A stretch of 64,000 nucleotides of DNA, from the NCBI GenBank assembly GCA_032358165.1, contig JAALGY010000014.1, positions 682,001-746,000 of the forward strand, read 5' to 3'. A model generated the notes under the pieces. That model had not been told where the DNA came from and searched no databases. It saw only the letters and a list, made by a program, of their open reading frames with translations. Below are positions 10,549-22,894 of the stretch, in pieces. The stretch's first letter is position 1, and each line of letters starts with the position of its first letter. The stretch is from Diplosphaera chodatii (lineage: Eukaryota > Chlorophyta > Trebouxiophyceae > Prasiolales > Stichococcaceae). The translations under genes and the position numbers were made by a program.

Positions 10549-12725
10549 TCAGCTGATGCACACATTGTCGATGGCGAACTGGTTGACGCTCAGGGCGCCA
10601 AGGCCCACCAGGCCGAGCAAGCTGGGCGGCACCTGCACCATCCATCACGAGGTGTTCACTGGTACAGCCCATGATCAGGCCTGCCAGCATCTCGTTATAG
10701 CAATCAGCAACGTACCTGCTGACGGAGCCTGCCGGTGGACCGCCGCACATGGGCGACAAAGCACTACAGCCCCATAAGGGGCACTACCGATGGACGGTGC
10801 GCAGCAGGTCATGCGTGTCATACACCTCGCAGATCATCGGAAGGTGAGCGCAACGACAAGGTGCTCACCGTGCTGACGCCCACACGGACGGAGGACACCG
10901 TCATCGCAGCGATGTTCCGGAACCGCGGCAGGAAGTAGACCGTGGTGGGCGCGGCGTTGGAGATGGTCACGTCCACCGGGGCGCCGGGCCGCAGCGCCGC
11001 CAGCAGCGTGCCTGGGTTGAGCAAGCTGCAGAGAGGCGTTGGCCGGACGGAAACTGTGGAGAAATCTGTGTGTTGCAGAACAGGGATGGCGCGCCTTCAT
11101 CGCCAACCTTGCTGATGAGGAACCAGCATCAGTCCATAGCAATTCAAAGGGACAGGGCAAGAGCCGATGATACCACCGCTCTGCTGCACAGGACACTCGC
11201 ACTGTGGAGAGCCGCACCCGAGTAGGGCGTGAAGCGCAGCGTCATGGTCTGCGCAAACAGCGGGTATACGCGCATGCTGTTCACCGAGAACGTCTTCAGC
11301 GCCAGGATCGCATTGGTCGGCGACCCCACGATCGTGCCGGGCAGCCCTGCAGCCATCAAAACCTCTTCTGATCAGGATGTGAGGGTGCTTTGACGGCATA
11401 TCTGCCCTGCCCATTGGACCAGTCTAGATCACGCGGCACCTCTCAACACAGCAGCAGTGTCATCCAGGGCTCGGCAGACGCAGCTGCTGCGCACCGAGGG
11501 TGTTGAAGATGGCGTTCTTGCCGGAGCCCTGGACGGCCTTCTGGTAGTTGGTGACGTTCGAGTCGCCCAGGTTGGCGATGTTGAACTGCAGGAACTGCGC
11601 GCACCACAGGAAGCTGCCTCAGAGGAGCACGGCACGCGCATGCTCACACATGCGAAACCTCTCGCTGCGCCTCCGGTAAGTGATTCAATGCAGGGGGAAG
11701 AAGTCCGGCTTGCCTGCACGCCCAGGAGGTTTGTGTCCAGTGGCACCGAGCCGAGCGTCGGCAGGTTGAGCGCGTTGATGGGGCCCAGCGGGAGGAGATT
11801 CTGCGCCACCTGCGTACCGAAGTATATTGCTTCATCTCCATGCCTGGGCTCAGTAGCTTGGGCCAACAAACCAGTAAGGCTGTATGTGCTGAAGGGACCA
11901 TGGTTCACCATGCGCAGCCAGCCTGCTGCGCAACGATCATGCAACACGGAGGGGGCCGCATAGGCTGAGGCGTGCACGCAGCACAGGTTGAAGTGCGAGT
12001 GCAAGTGTCAAAATCACAATCTCGCACCTGGTCCTTCTCGAAGGACATGGGGTTGCTGCACGCATCAGGCAGTGCTGCAGACAGCAAACAGCAAGTCAGA
12101 GTCGGTCACAAGGTACACACCCTATGACGCTGTTGCCAGTCATCAATCAGATGTACAGCGGTGGGTCCCCGGAGCTAGGCCAGTCTGTGCTGCAGCTGCA
12201 CCCGGGCGCTGCACGTCGCAGCTGGACATCCTAACATCGGCAGTACACGTAACACTGCGGCCTGCAACCGGCGTGAACCATCCCACGAGCGGTCAATGCG
12301 GCTGTACCAAGGCTATCATCAACGTCGCAGCGATGCCAGCCGTGACTTTGTATGGACGCGGCGCCATCAACCCACTGCACCTCTGGAAGCCGGTCACGGC
12401 ATGCATGCACCCGCTTATAACAAGGCTCTAGACCGCCGTTCCACAGAAATATACCTCAAGGAGTGGCTGAAGCAATCAAAGCAATCGCGTACGCCGTTGA
12501 GCAACTAGACCGCGAGAAGGGGTGCTTCGGAAGGTGCACCATACCGACCCAGCGACGTATGGCAAGTCAGGCGCACACGCTCAAAAACAGCAACCAACAA
12601 GCTTGATAGAACGGTCTTCACTGCTTACCTGCAAGCTTGCGGGAGAGCCCCGCGACTGGTGTGGCGAGCAGGGCCACCAAGGCTGCCAGCGCCACGACAA
12701 CAACAGGTGCAGAGGTTGAGACCAT
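10549..12725 (-). CDS. Secreted protein with C-terminal FAIDNV motif (229 aa)
   Basis: Seven exons chain in phase to exactly 230 codons: 12725-12629, 12074-12028, 11809-11720, 11594-11495, 11346-11218, 11011-10869, 10632-10549 (TGA). The N-terminus is a signal peptide (MVSTSAPVVVVALAALVALL, then ATPVAGLSRKLA). The mature part is a beta-rich sequence: SFEKDQ near the start, LKTFSVNSMRVYPLFAQTMT in the middle, VDVTISNAAPTTVYFLP later, and NQFAIDNVCIS at the end. This order (opening 'DFE'-like segment, 'F.vnS' strand, closing 'FALDNV') is the layout of small extracellular jelly-roll/lectin-like domains of bacteria and algae that end in FALDN-V. Binding of a wall polysaccharide is inference. There are four Cys in the mature protein or fewer. 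All six introns are GT-AG. The gene is divergent from the large membrane-protein gene at 13598. Confidence 0.75.
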
Positions 12726-13597
12726 GGCTGCTGGGTGCTGAAGATTGCCGAGTCACAACGTATGAGTCTGAGCAATGGGATATGAGCGTGAAAACCTGCA
12801 ACTGATGTTGTGAATTGCACAGCCGGCCGTTGGCCAAAGTGTTGCCTTGTACTGTCCACGTGAATGCTGGGAAACTCGGTAGATTCTGCAGAAACTGGTT
12901 TCTAGGTCACGGAGGCACAGGGCTTGCAGGAGGCCGCCCTGCGGCCAAACCCTCGCGCGATACATCGCACGAAGGTCGTGATCGCCTCGGAATGCTCAGT
13001 CCTGGGGACAGCATTCGCAGATGGGGGGCCCTGCACTGGAGCCCTGTTGCGGTCCTTCATGCGCGAGATACCAGCGGCCGCCCGGATGATGCCCAGCACC
13101 AAAAACCCGAGACGAAACAACAGCCATCCCTGAAGGTGCGCAGCTGTGATCACACAAGACCCTCTATCACGCAGTGCTTCAGCACCAGTTAGATGAGACG
13201 ATCACAAAATGCTTCAGGTTGTACTTAGTCTGACAGAAGTCCTGCCTGCGCGTCCCGAAAGCTCCAGACCAAAAAGCTCACACAGCCTGGCCTGCCGCGT
13301 GGGCAACGGCCGGCCGGCCTGTGAGCCGCCACCAGCTTTGCACAGCAATAGAGCAGTAGTAAGCAGTCCTTTCAATTTTCACCCTGTGCCAAAGCAGCTT
13401 TAGAACACAAGCTGCGATCTTGATCGTGTTGTGCCCGAAAACGAACCGAGCGACTACAACGGCCCGCTTGGCCAGTGGCCGCAGCTCACCCGAGGGACCT
13501 GCCAGCCGCCAGGCACCTTACAAACAATCCTGTTTGCAGGGCGCGTCTGACGACAAGCTGTATCTGCGGCGGAGAGGCGTGCGTCTTGCAGAGCAAC
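12726..13597. promoter_or_regulatory. Divergent intergenic region of two secretory genes
   Basis: 872 bp between opposite-facing start codons, both of signal-peptide proteins. A shared promoter is plausible. No conserved element was identified by eye. Confidence 0.35.
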
Positions 13598-16500
13598 ATG
13601 GGGGTGTCACGACCGCTGTCAGCTGTGGTCGTGACGGCGTGGCTGCTGGTCAGCGGCCCAACAGTGTCGCAGGCTTCAGCGTCGTCACAGCGCCGCCTGA
13701 CGCAATGGCGAAAGGCGCAGCAGACGATAGGTACTGTTGTCCAACATGATGAGCTGCAACATGACCTACCGCTGCGGCATGCTCGGGAGCTGCAGCAGGC
13801 AGCGGCGGCACCAGCGCCGCTCACCTCGGACGCAGCAGCCCGCGCAGCTGCAGCCAACCAGGTGCCTAACGGCATACCCAGCCGCAACCCTCCGCCCAGC
13901 CTGTCAATGACTGATGGTGAGGTGTCCTGGCCAGGGTCATCGGCTGAGTGTGCTGACCGGGCCATGACGCTACTGTGCCTTGCCACAGGTCGACTACCGG
14001 CGGCCGTTGTTCACGATCGGCGGCGCCGCGGGGCCCAGCACCAGCGGCCTGAGCGGCGGCGGCGCCTCGGCCGCCGACCCGCAGCTGTCGTCCCTGGACC
14101 TGCGGGTCAACGACCACCCGACGCAGTTCTTCAAGGTGTCCTGGTTGGCAGGGCCCATGGTCGGGCGTGGTGCTGTCTGCTGAACTGTTGCTGACTGGCT
14201 GCTGTGAGCATATATATGACGATCATGGCCATGCCTGGGGTGCCGCGTACGAGGGAGGGGAGGCAATTCTGTCACCCATCTCTTAGCCGATTACTAAGGG
14301 CTACATGAGACAGCTAATCGGCCCGCCCCCGCCCTGTAGACGTTCATGCTTGAGTTGTGATCTGCTACGCGGAAGCGCGCGTGCTGAGTCGGTTTGCAGC
14401 GCTGATGCTGCCTGATCTGCTAACAAGGGGTCAAAACCACCCATTCTTCCGACGGGAGGCAATTCTGGCAGGAGGCAGCCAGAGCAGCGACGCCATCGAC
14501 TTGCGCTTGCCCCGCGCCGCTATTGCTTCGGTGCTGTCTGCAGATACTGCTGCTGATTCGGCAGCTGTCCGAACGCCCGCTAGTGCTGCCTGCTTGGCCG
14601 ATTTTGCGCTCTGCAGCCGCCTCGACTGCGGCTGGTTTCCTCGGACCACACCCCCGCGCGGGCATCGGATAGAGTTCTAGGGGTCAGAACACGCCTTCTG
14701 GCCTGGGCACGGTGCCTGAGACCGCTCATAAGGCGGACGCGGAGCCCGCGGCCCGGGGTCTGCCGACTTTGGGCCTGCAGCCTGAGCCGGGCTCGACCCC
14801 GATGGGCGCGTAGTCTTCATAGTAGACCTGTTACGATGTTGTCTCCCTCCCATGAGCTGGTGATCCTAGATGCTTCGCAGCTCGCGGAACAATCGGCATC
14901 GACAACCGATCACCTCGTCTGACGAATTTTCGGCTCCTGTCAGACGTGCCTAAATCGCGCAACGTCCCTACATGCACACGTCCTCCTAGAGCGCGACAAC
15001 CCTTGTGACGTTAGTTGATAGCATGATCTACGTCTCACAAGTGTTGCGCCTCGCGCTGTAATGTATGTGCTGCGAGCAACTCGATCGCGTGACGACTGAC
15101 AGAATTGCCTCCCTGCCAGAATTACCTCCCCTCCCTCGTAGGTGTCGTTCGGGCAGCCGACACGGGATGTGAATCCGCTGCGGCTGTTCAGCATCAGCGG
15201 CGTGCGCAGGTGAGATGTACTCCGTCCTGTTCAGATGTCCTGAAGATGGGCCCCCTGGGGCAATCATATCGCTGTGCAACATGTGTTCTCAGATTACCGT
15301 CCTGTGCATACGTCATTGATGCCCGCATGAACAGCCATGAATAGAGTGCTGCGGACATGCCGCAGGGTGAACACGCTCCTGGATGTGGTGGCTGGCAACC
15401 TGTACATTTCAGCTGAGGTTCTCGACGCTGGGAGGCAATCCACCGTGTTGCTCACTGTGCCGCGTGATGCAAGAGGTGAGCACTTTGTGCAAGGGTCCTA
15501 TGCCCTGTGCTCAGCAATCTGGCAGTGCTCCGCCACGAGCACAGCCCACCGCCTTGAAGGGGGGCAGGCTGCATGTCATCACGATGAAAGCGGCTTGCAC
15601 AGTTGCAACCACGCGTGCCAAATCACAGGTGCGCTTCTGACGAATGGACCCAGGTCGCTGACCCGGCAGTATGCACCTACGAGCAGCGCGCTGCGCACAG
15701 CAGCGGCGGCCTGCGCCTGGGCAATGCTCGGGGTGAGCCCCAAAGATCTACTGCAGAGCCTCTGGAGAGCATCCAGGAGCATGTGTTTGCGCCGGCTGCT
15801 TTATGCAAGGTACGGGTGCATGTGGGTGGCTGTTCAACAGTTGTTCGTGTCGTCGGGAGGATGCTGTGACTCACACCCTGCACGCAGGTGCTGGTGTTCT
15901 CGGCGCTCGTGGCGATTGGCGCGGGGCTGGCCGACGCCAACCTGCCGCTGGAGTCCGGGCGCTCGCGTGGCGACGAGCACAGCGCGGCGAGCGCGGAGGC
16001 GGGCCTCGGCCAGGAGAACGACTCGAGGCTGCCCGTGGGCACCTCAGGTGGGAGCGGTCAGGTGCAGGGGCCACGTGACACCGGAGACGGTGCTGGGAAC
16101 GGCAGCAGCAGTCTGGTCACCTGTTGCCACTGGCCGCCCTGTGCTGGATCAGGCGCAGCTCGCTGGTGGATGCCGTTGATGCTTCGCCAGAGCACACATG
16201 GTGCTGCTGTCCTTACAGCACTGCCATCGTGAGGTACAGAAGCAATGGTAACCTGAATTAGCTGGTACAGGCCCCATGCGGCGGGGCATCTTCGCCATCC
16301 TGCTGGCTGTGCAGTGGCTGTATCTGGCGTCGCTGCTGCCCGCGGCACCGCCCAACTTCGCGGCGGCTGCCGGCAAGTTCGGCATGTTCAGCGGCAACAT
16401 GCGGTGTGCACACTGCCCTGCCGCATAGGTTCTGCCCCATGTCGTGGTTCAGTTTGCGCTGGCGATGTTTTGTCACTTCAGCAAGCTCACGCTTGGGACC

Positions 16501-19500
16501 GAGCCACACGGCTCCCAGCTCATGTGTCACCTCGCGAACTGCACATAGTGGTGAAGCCGTACCATCCTCGAGGTGCCAGCTCTCCGACCTTCCTGGCAGG
16601 GCGCCCTGGCAAGGCAGCGACGCAGTGGATGGGCCGACGGCGGTCGGCAGAAACGCGGCGTTTGTCAACAGCACCGCCTTTGCGGCGCCGCTGGTGCTCC
16701 AGGACGTCAGCATGGCGACTACCTCCGCCTCGCCCACCGCTGCCGCGATGGCCTCCCTGCGTGAGCCGCACTGCCTGGGATGTCTGTCATGCTGTGGTCG
16801 ACAGTCACACATCTCGTCACCCGCTGCTGAGGGGGAAACTGATCTGGCACCATCTGGACAGAAGCGTAGTGACGGATAGGCGGACCCAGGTCACTGGCAG
16901 CAGGAGACAAGCGAGGCTGGAGCGTGGTGCATGTGCTGATAAATGTGTGTTGCCGGGTGCAGCGCTGCAGAACCGGGTGGTGACGACCAGCCAGGTGACG
17001 CCGGAGGGCGTGGTCGTTGCGCCGGCCGGCGCGCCGCTGGCGGTCAGCCCTGTAGCGGCGCCCGGCTCACTGGCGCCCAACGGCCTCCCACAGGCACTGG
17101 TGGGGGAAGAGGCGATGATGGACTCATTTAGTCACCTGACTATCACAGGAATCGATATACGGGCGTGAAATCGTTTATGTTTGGGTGTCTGTCGTGCAGA
17201 TATCTGCGGAAACTGGTCACTGTACTGCGTCATCGGCCCTGCAGAGATGCTGCCTGTCTGCAGGATGCGACCCCAGCGCCGGTGCCTGCCGCCGCGGCGC
17301 CATCCGAGGGAACCGTGGCGCCGTCACCCGACAGCCCCACCGCTGCGCCTTCCCCCGGCGAGACGCCCGCCCCCACTGCCGCCCCCGCTGCCGTGCCGTC
17401 CACTGCCAGCCCGACTGGTGCACCATCAGCCCCCACTGACAGCCCGGCCAGTGCTCCTGCCACGCCCACCGACAGCACGGCCACCGTCGCGCCTGCAGCC
17501 GTGGCACCCGCAGCAGCCGCACCTGCCAACCTGCCGCCTGCTACTGCATCACCAACTGCCGAAGCGCCGACCATATTGGCACCTGAAACCTCCGCCCCCA
17601 CAGACACAACAGCCGCGCCGACGCTGCCCAGCGCCCCCACCGAAGGGCCGACCGCAGATGATAGCCCCACAACAGCGCCCACAACAGTCCCGACTACAGC
17701 CCCCACAACAGCTCCCACGACAACACCCCCCACGCTGACCACGGCGCCCACTGCAGCGCCAACCCAGGCGCCGACCTTCACCCTCACCCGCCGGCCGACA
17801 CTTGCGCCCACAGAAGCGCCAACCACATCACCAACCACCGCACCCACTTCAAACACCACCGCCCCCACCACCCAGCCCACCACCACGCCCACCACCGAGC
17901 CGACCACAGCCCCAACAAACGCACCTACATTATTGCCGCCGCCGCCGCCCATCAACATCATCTTCCGCCGACTGGCGCAGGCTGCGCCCTCGACCGTCGC
18001 ACAGGACGAGCAGCAGGTCTGCCCTTGTGTGGCTGTACATGGCTGAAGTTCTTGCTGCCTGCTCACCTCGTAACCATGGCACCTGCAAAGGATGACTATG
18101 TGCTGCATTTATGACTTGCACGGTGTCATACCTGTTCACCTCATGCTGCAGGTGCTGCAGCTGCCGACGACCAGCGGCACGAACCGCTCCTACGTGGCTC
18201 TCTCTGCCGTCAACGCCACCTCGGCCGGCCCCGACGGGCAGCTGGCGGTCCTAGGTACACTGCACCTTTTTGCTGTTGTATCAAGTCAGGCGCAGGCTGA
18301 AGCTGACAGCCTCGGGCAGTGCATTGCACATGTGTGCTGTTGTTGGCCAAGCCAGTGCATTTGTACGGGTGCTGCCATTTTACTCATCCAGTGCAAGTCC
18401 GTGTGAAGTCTTTTCGGTGCAGGCGGCAGCCAGACCGCTGCAGCGGTGCAGGCGTCCGCGGCAGCGGCCACGGTGGACACCACCGCTGGCGGCGGCAGCG
18501 AGGGCGTGCTGTCCACGGCCGTCGCGGGGCTGGACACCATCAACAATGCGCAGCTGCTGCTGGACGTGTTCGACATCGACAGCAAGGAGTTCACGGAGAA
18601 GTGAGCGTTGGATGAGATGCATGGGTGCAGCCAGGTCCAGGACCTGTGCAGATCTACAACGACCATGATGTGTTTCAGGTCTAGCTAATCAGGGGCACAT
18701 CGGTATGGTGGCTGTAGCCAACCGATTTCTAGCGCTCTCTCCTGAAGGCTGCAACACACTACCCTCTCCCAGCGCCATGAGTGCTCAGGTGTTGCTTGAA
18801 CTACTGAAAAACATGTCCATGGGCGGGGCCTGAAGTGGTGGATGTCATGCAGGGCTGCACGGATCGCCTTCTGGTGTGGCGTCGCCATTGTGGGCACCCT
18901 GCTGCTGCACGTCACGATGATTGTGGTGGTGCGCCTTGCTGGCTGGCGGCCACCGGCCTGGCTGGAGTTCCCGCGTGCTGAGCTGGCGGTCATGCTGCTG
19001 CTGCTGCAGCCCATCGCCCAGTGCACCGGACGTGAGTGGGTTCGGTCAGACCAAGTGCCCCTGCCTAGCAGGAATATGATGGACCAGCACCTGCCTAGGG
19101 TCGGCACCATGCTGTACTGGCAGTGCAGGTCTGCAGCTGTGACACACGTGGTTCTGGTTCATGTCTTGCAGAACCTGGTTTCACTCAACTTCTGTTTGTG
19201 TGCGGGTGCAGAGCTGGTGGCGGCACGCACAGGGGGCCTGATCGTGGGCGGCATGATCGCGTTCGTCGTGGTGTGCGGCTGCCTGCTGGCCGGCGCGGCG
19301 GTCCTGATCTGGCGTGCACCGTGACGCCACGCGCCGCGCGCGCTGGCAGGCGCTGGCCCCCGACCCCAACAGAAAGGTGTGCACAAACATTCAGCGGCTT
19401 TGGGCGGTTCGGGGCTCACGGCAGTGCAGGCGCCAGCGCAACCCCTGCAGCGGCGGCGATCGTGCCGTTGTTGCACAGCGCCGCCGCTGGCACGGGTCAT

Positions 19501-21849
19501 CACTGACGCCTGCCGCCTGCATCTCGCGCACAGACGGCCCACTTGTTGAGCTGTATGGGTGTCCGCTGCGCAGCCGGCGGGCAGGGTGTGGTGCTACCTG
19601 GCGGCGCCGCTGGCGGGGCTGCAGTACCCGGAGGCAGGGTGGGTGCATGTGCGGCGGCACCGCCAGCTGCGCTTCCTGGAGCGCCACGGCGTCCTGTTCG
19701 AAGACAACAAGGGTGGGTGAAGTACTCTCTGAACAGTGTGCCACAGACACAGTATCAGAATGACGGCAGGGCCGCTGCTCATGACCAGACCCACACGCTG
19801 CCCTGTGTGGGCTGTGCTGCATCAGTTGCATCCTGGAGCCGCCACACCTGGTGGCGCCTGGGCTGTTTGGGGTTCACCTGCTTGTTGCCGTGCTTGTGGG
19901 TTCTCAGGGCGGCGGTTGCTGGGATTGGCGGTGGAGGTTAGGGTTTGAACCGACCTGTGGCTTGGCTGCCTGCTGCAGGGCCGCTGTGGCACGACAGCCT
20001 GGTCACGCCCAGCGCGGCGGGGCGGGCGCCGCCGCCATCGCCAGCCTGGTCCCCCAACCCCAAGCCGGTAGACCCAGAGTGCGCTTCTGCTTTCGTGGTT
20101 CCACAATGACAGGCAAACACTGGCAGCCTGCCAACGATCATTTGGCGGCATCCAACACAGTTGCACACCGCAGCCTCACTCAAGCTGGCTCCAAACCTGT
20201 CCTGGGCTTCCGCCCACCCTGCAGCCCGTCTGAGCATGGTGCCGGTCAGCAGCTGGTCAACCATCTCAGACGAACAGCAGTTACAGTGCCAAGCGAAAGC
20301 AGAAATGTCTTGGTGTGCGGCCGCAGCCTGTATGTGGTGCCGGCGGACGAGCGGCGGGTGCTGGGGGTGCGGGCCAGCGCCCTGCGGCCGCACGCCACGG
20401 TGCTCAAGGTTGCCTGGGCGTGCGGCGCGGCCTTCGTCACGGTGTCCATTACGCAGAGGGGCGGCGCCGCCGGGGTGCGTTGTTCATACTGGTCGTGCAG
20501 CATTCTGTGTATGTCTGTTACGAAAGATGACGACCTGCTTCTTCGCGAAGACAGCTGTTCGCTTTTGAGTACCATTTGCTGGGAGTCTTAATATATGAGC
20601 TGCGTGCCTTGTGGTTTCATGCAGCACGGGGTGTCAGGACTGCAGCATGCAAAGGATTGGGAAAGGCTGCAGCAGCACTTTAACCAGGTGCCCAAGGCAG
20701 CGTTGCACGCTCGAGCCAGTGTCAGATGTCAGTTTGAGTTGGCACCGTTGCCTGCATGCAGGTGATCGCAATCTGCGCGGTGGGCATCGTGTGGCTGCTG
20801 TACCTGCGGCTGCTAAACCCAATCGCCGACCGTCTGGAGCAGGTGTCTGGACCGCTGCTGACCACATGTCTCTCCGGTCCTTATCATTGCGGTACATGAG
20901 GCAGGGCCCACAGCTCGGCTCTCTGTGAGTGCTGCCAAGTACTATGGCCTCTGCAGGAGCAGACGCCCTGGTGATGACGTGGAAGACAGGTAGCAGCCGC
21001 TTGACACCGACTATGTCGCTTTGGCCAGCTGCCAGCATGCTGAGCCACCTGTCATATGATGCAGGGCCTGGAGCTGCTGGCGGGGCTGTGCGAGGTGGCG
21101 ACATGGGCGCTGGCACTAGCGCTGCTGTTTGCCACCACCTCCAGTGTCAGCTACAGGTGAGCGGACCGCTCTGCAACGCTCCAGCCCTATCACCGTCACT
21201 ATCGCTGTTTCGACTTTCCACCGATAAGGCCTGAGCGCTGCTGCAGTGGGGATTGCCAGGATGCACTCCGACTAGAAAGGAAGCCTCCAAATGCCACATT
21301 TTTAAAGGCAATTTTCATGGCAATTTTTCAACTTGATCCGCCAAGTCAGCAGTGAGCAGGTGCAATCAGTTGCAATGCCGGCTACTGACGAGCCGGTGTC
21401 TGCGCGGTGCAGCACGACGATGGGGTGGACGATGCTGGGGCTGCAGGGCCTGCTGCTGGCGCTGCTGGTGGGCAGCCGGCCCTTCGCCTGGGTGCCCACC
21501 CTGCGGCGGCTGTGGGCCCGCCGCCGCGCCTGGCGCCGCTTCAAGGTGAGCGCCCCGCATCTGCCAGCACGTCATGAATGTTGCTGTTACAGCACGCCAC
21601 GCCAGCATGGTGCAGCTAGCGCCCACGTGCACACTCCATATGCATGTGTCCTTGAGGCAGATACACCTCTTACGTTCAGACGATCTGCCCTCACATGTTT
21701 GCTATGGCCATGTGTGCCTACAGGGTGGATTCATGGCGCCGCCGCTGCCGACACCAGCATCCGTGTACAATCCGTCTCAGGCTAGCAGTCCAGCGAAGCC
21801 CTACTCAGTGGCAGCACCATACACACCAGCGTATGGACCGCAGCCATAA
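13598..21849 (+). CDS. Polytopic membrane protein with signal peptide and Thr/Pro stalk
   Basis: Exons: 13598-13921, 13989-14135, 15142-15209, 15366-15468 (GC donor, or to 15475), 15603-15809, 15888-16047, 16271-16403, 16549-16760, 16963-17099, 17264-18016, 18152-18254, 18423-18600, 18853-19031, 19212 on to a stop at 19322-19324. Then, after a frame break, 19320-19376, 19574-19712, 19979-20067, about 20253-20474, 20762-20842, 21065-21156, 21413-21545, 21724-21849 (TAA). Signal peptide: MGVSRPLSAVVVTAWLLVSG. Exons 3-4 (RLFSISGV, then STVLLTVP) recall bacterial Ig-like strands. Exon 10 encodes 251 residues of Ala-Pro-Thr repeats, a likely O-glycosylated stalk. Hydrophobic helices occur in exon 6 (VLVFSALVAIGAGLAD), exon 7, exon 13, exon 14 (GGMIAFVVVCGCLLAG), and exons 18-21: about eight or nine in all. 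The tail is Pro/Tyr-rich. The helical C-terminal half may be a TRP/Flc-like membrane domain, but no diagnostic motif is seen. A wall or adhesion sensor is a guess. If the in-frame TGA at 19322 is real, the protein ends at about 938 aa. Confidence 0.6.
14250..15138. mobile_element. 889-bp inverted-repeat element with TA flanks, inside an intron
   Basis: The left end reads CGAGGGAGGGGAGGCAATTC from 14250; the right end (to 15138) reads as the reverse complement with one mismatch. Both ends are flanked by TA (14248-14249 and 15139-15140), as in Tc1/mariner-type non-autonomous elements. A second inner copy of the GGGAGGCAATTCTG motif lies at 14453 and an inverted one at 15101-15117. There is no credible transposase frame. 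The right flank TA plus the next G makes the tag acceptor of exon 3 of the membrane-protein gene (exon starts at 15142). Confidence 0.8.
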
Positions 21850-22894
21850 AGACCACACCTGTCATCGCGATGGTTTCAAGAGTCAGGAGAGAGGAGCCGC
21901 AGGCAGCGGCGCTGCGCTGCAACCCAAGCGACAAAGCATGGTTTTGAGGGCTTTTGCGGTGCACGGGGGTAGGTGAGCCACTCGCGGCGGTCATGCAGCC
22001 GGCAGGTGACGGGCCGGCGGCTGGCAGCAGTAAACAGGGCATCTTGCCTACGTACACTGGTCAGGTCATGCCCACGGCTGCAGGCTGTGGCGTCACGCAT
22101 GTAGCCCGCAGGGCGCTGCTGCCAGCATAGGGGCACAAGCTCAAGGGTGTGGGGGTGCACCCGTCGCCGGGTATGATACATAGCTGAAATCAGGCCAATG
22201 TCATGGTCCGCAGCATTGCTGCAAGGCCTGAGCGTCAAGTTTGTGTGCTTTCATCAGACGGGCAACTGATAACAGTTAGACAACTGCAGTTGTACATTTG
22301 CAGCACATAGTTTCAGTCTGTCAGCAGCCATGTGACGTTTTGTTAGAAGCAAATAACACAACAGCAGGTACAGCAACGATAAACTCGATACAACATCAAC
22401 GCACATACAAGTACCAATACCGAGAGCACCATGCGCAGGCGCTCAGCTGTCAATACCATGCACTGTGAGATTGTGACTACCATATTTCCCTGCCCATGCG
22501 CTGTCAGTGTGTATACATCCCCAGGCCCTCCAAGCCTCCATTGTCTGCGCTTGCATGAACAAGCAATCGAATGTCATGCATGTGTGCAGGCACCACACCA
22601 TCATCTTGGCTGAAGCTTGTCAGCCCTCAAATAAACCTAAGAGCTAGCTGTCTGGCGTCAACATATATGTTGCATGTATGTGTCAGATTTCAGCGGATCC
22701 TTCGGCAGAGTGCATGTGCAGCTTCAAGTCAGGCTTCAGCGAATCCCTTGGCAGAGTCTGCTGCTTCAAGCCGATCACACAACACACCAAGTGGTGAGCC
22801 ACCTGCTCATTTTGATACTTGTGCACTTGCATCAGATGCTCCTTGTTTGCAAATGCGATCACCTCTGCAGATGTTACATCGGCAGGGCAGTCGT
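21850..22894. other. Convergent intergenic region
   Basis: About 1.0 kb between the membrane-protein stop and the 3' end of the first PA14 gene. It is mostly 3' UTR-like; AT content rises around 22260-22420. No exon is supported. Confidence 0.4.
22874..22878 (-). terminator. TGTAA poly(A) signal of PA14 gene A
   Basis: TTACA on the plus strand, that is TGTAA in gene orientation, 17 nt after the stop codon. TGTAA is the usual green-algal polyadenylation signal. Confidence 0.5.

Noticed and set aside
17230..18108. Minus-strand Val/Gly/Ala-rich frame
   Set aside because: Antisense shadow of the Ala-Pro-Thr stalk exon, which has good splice sites on the plus strand.
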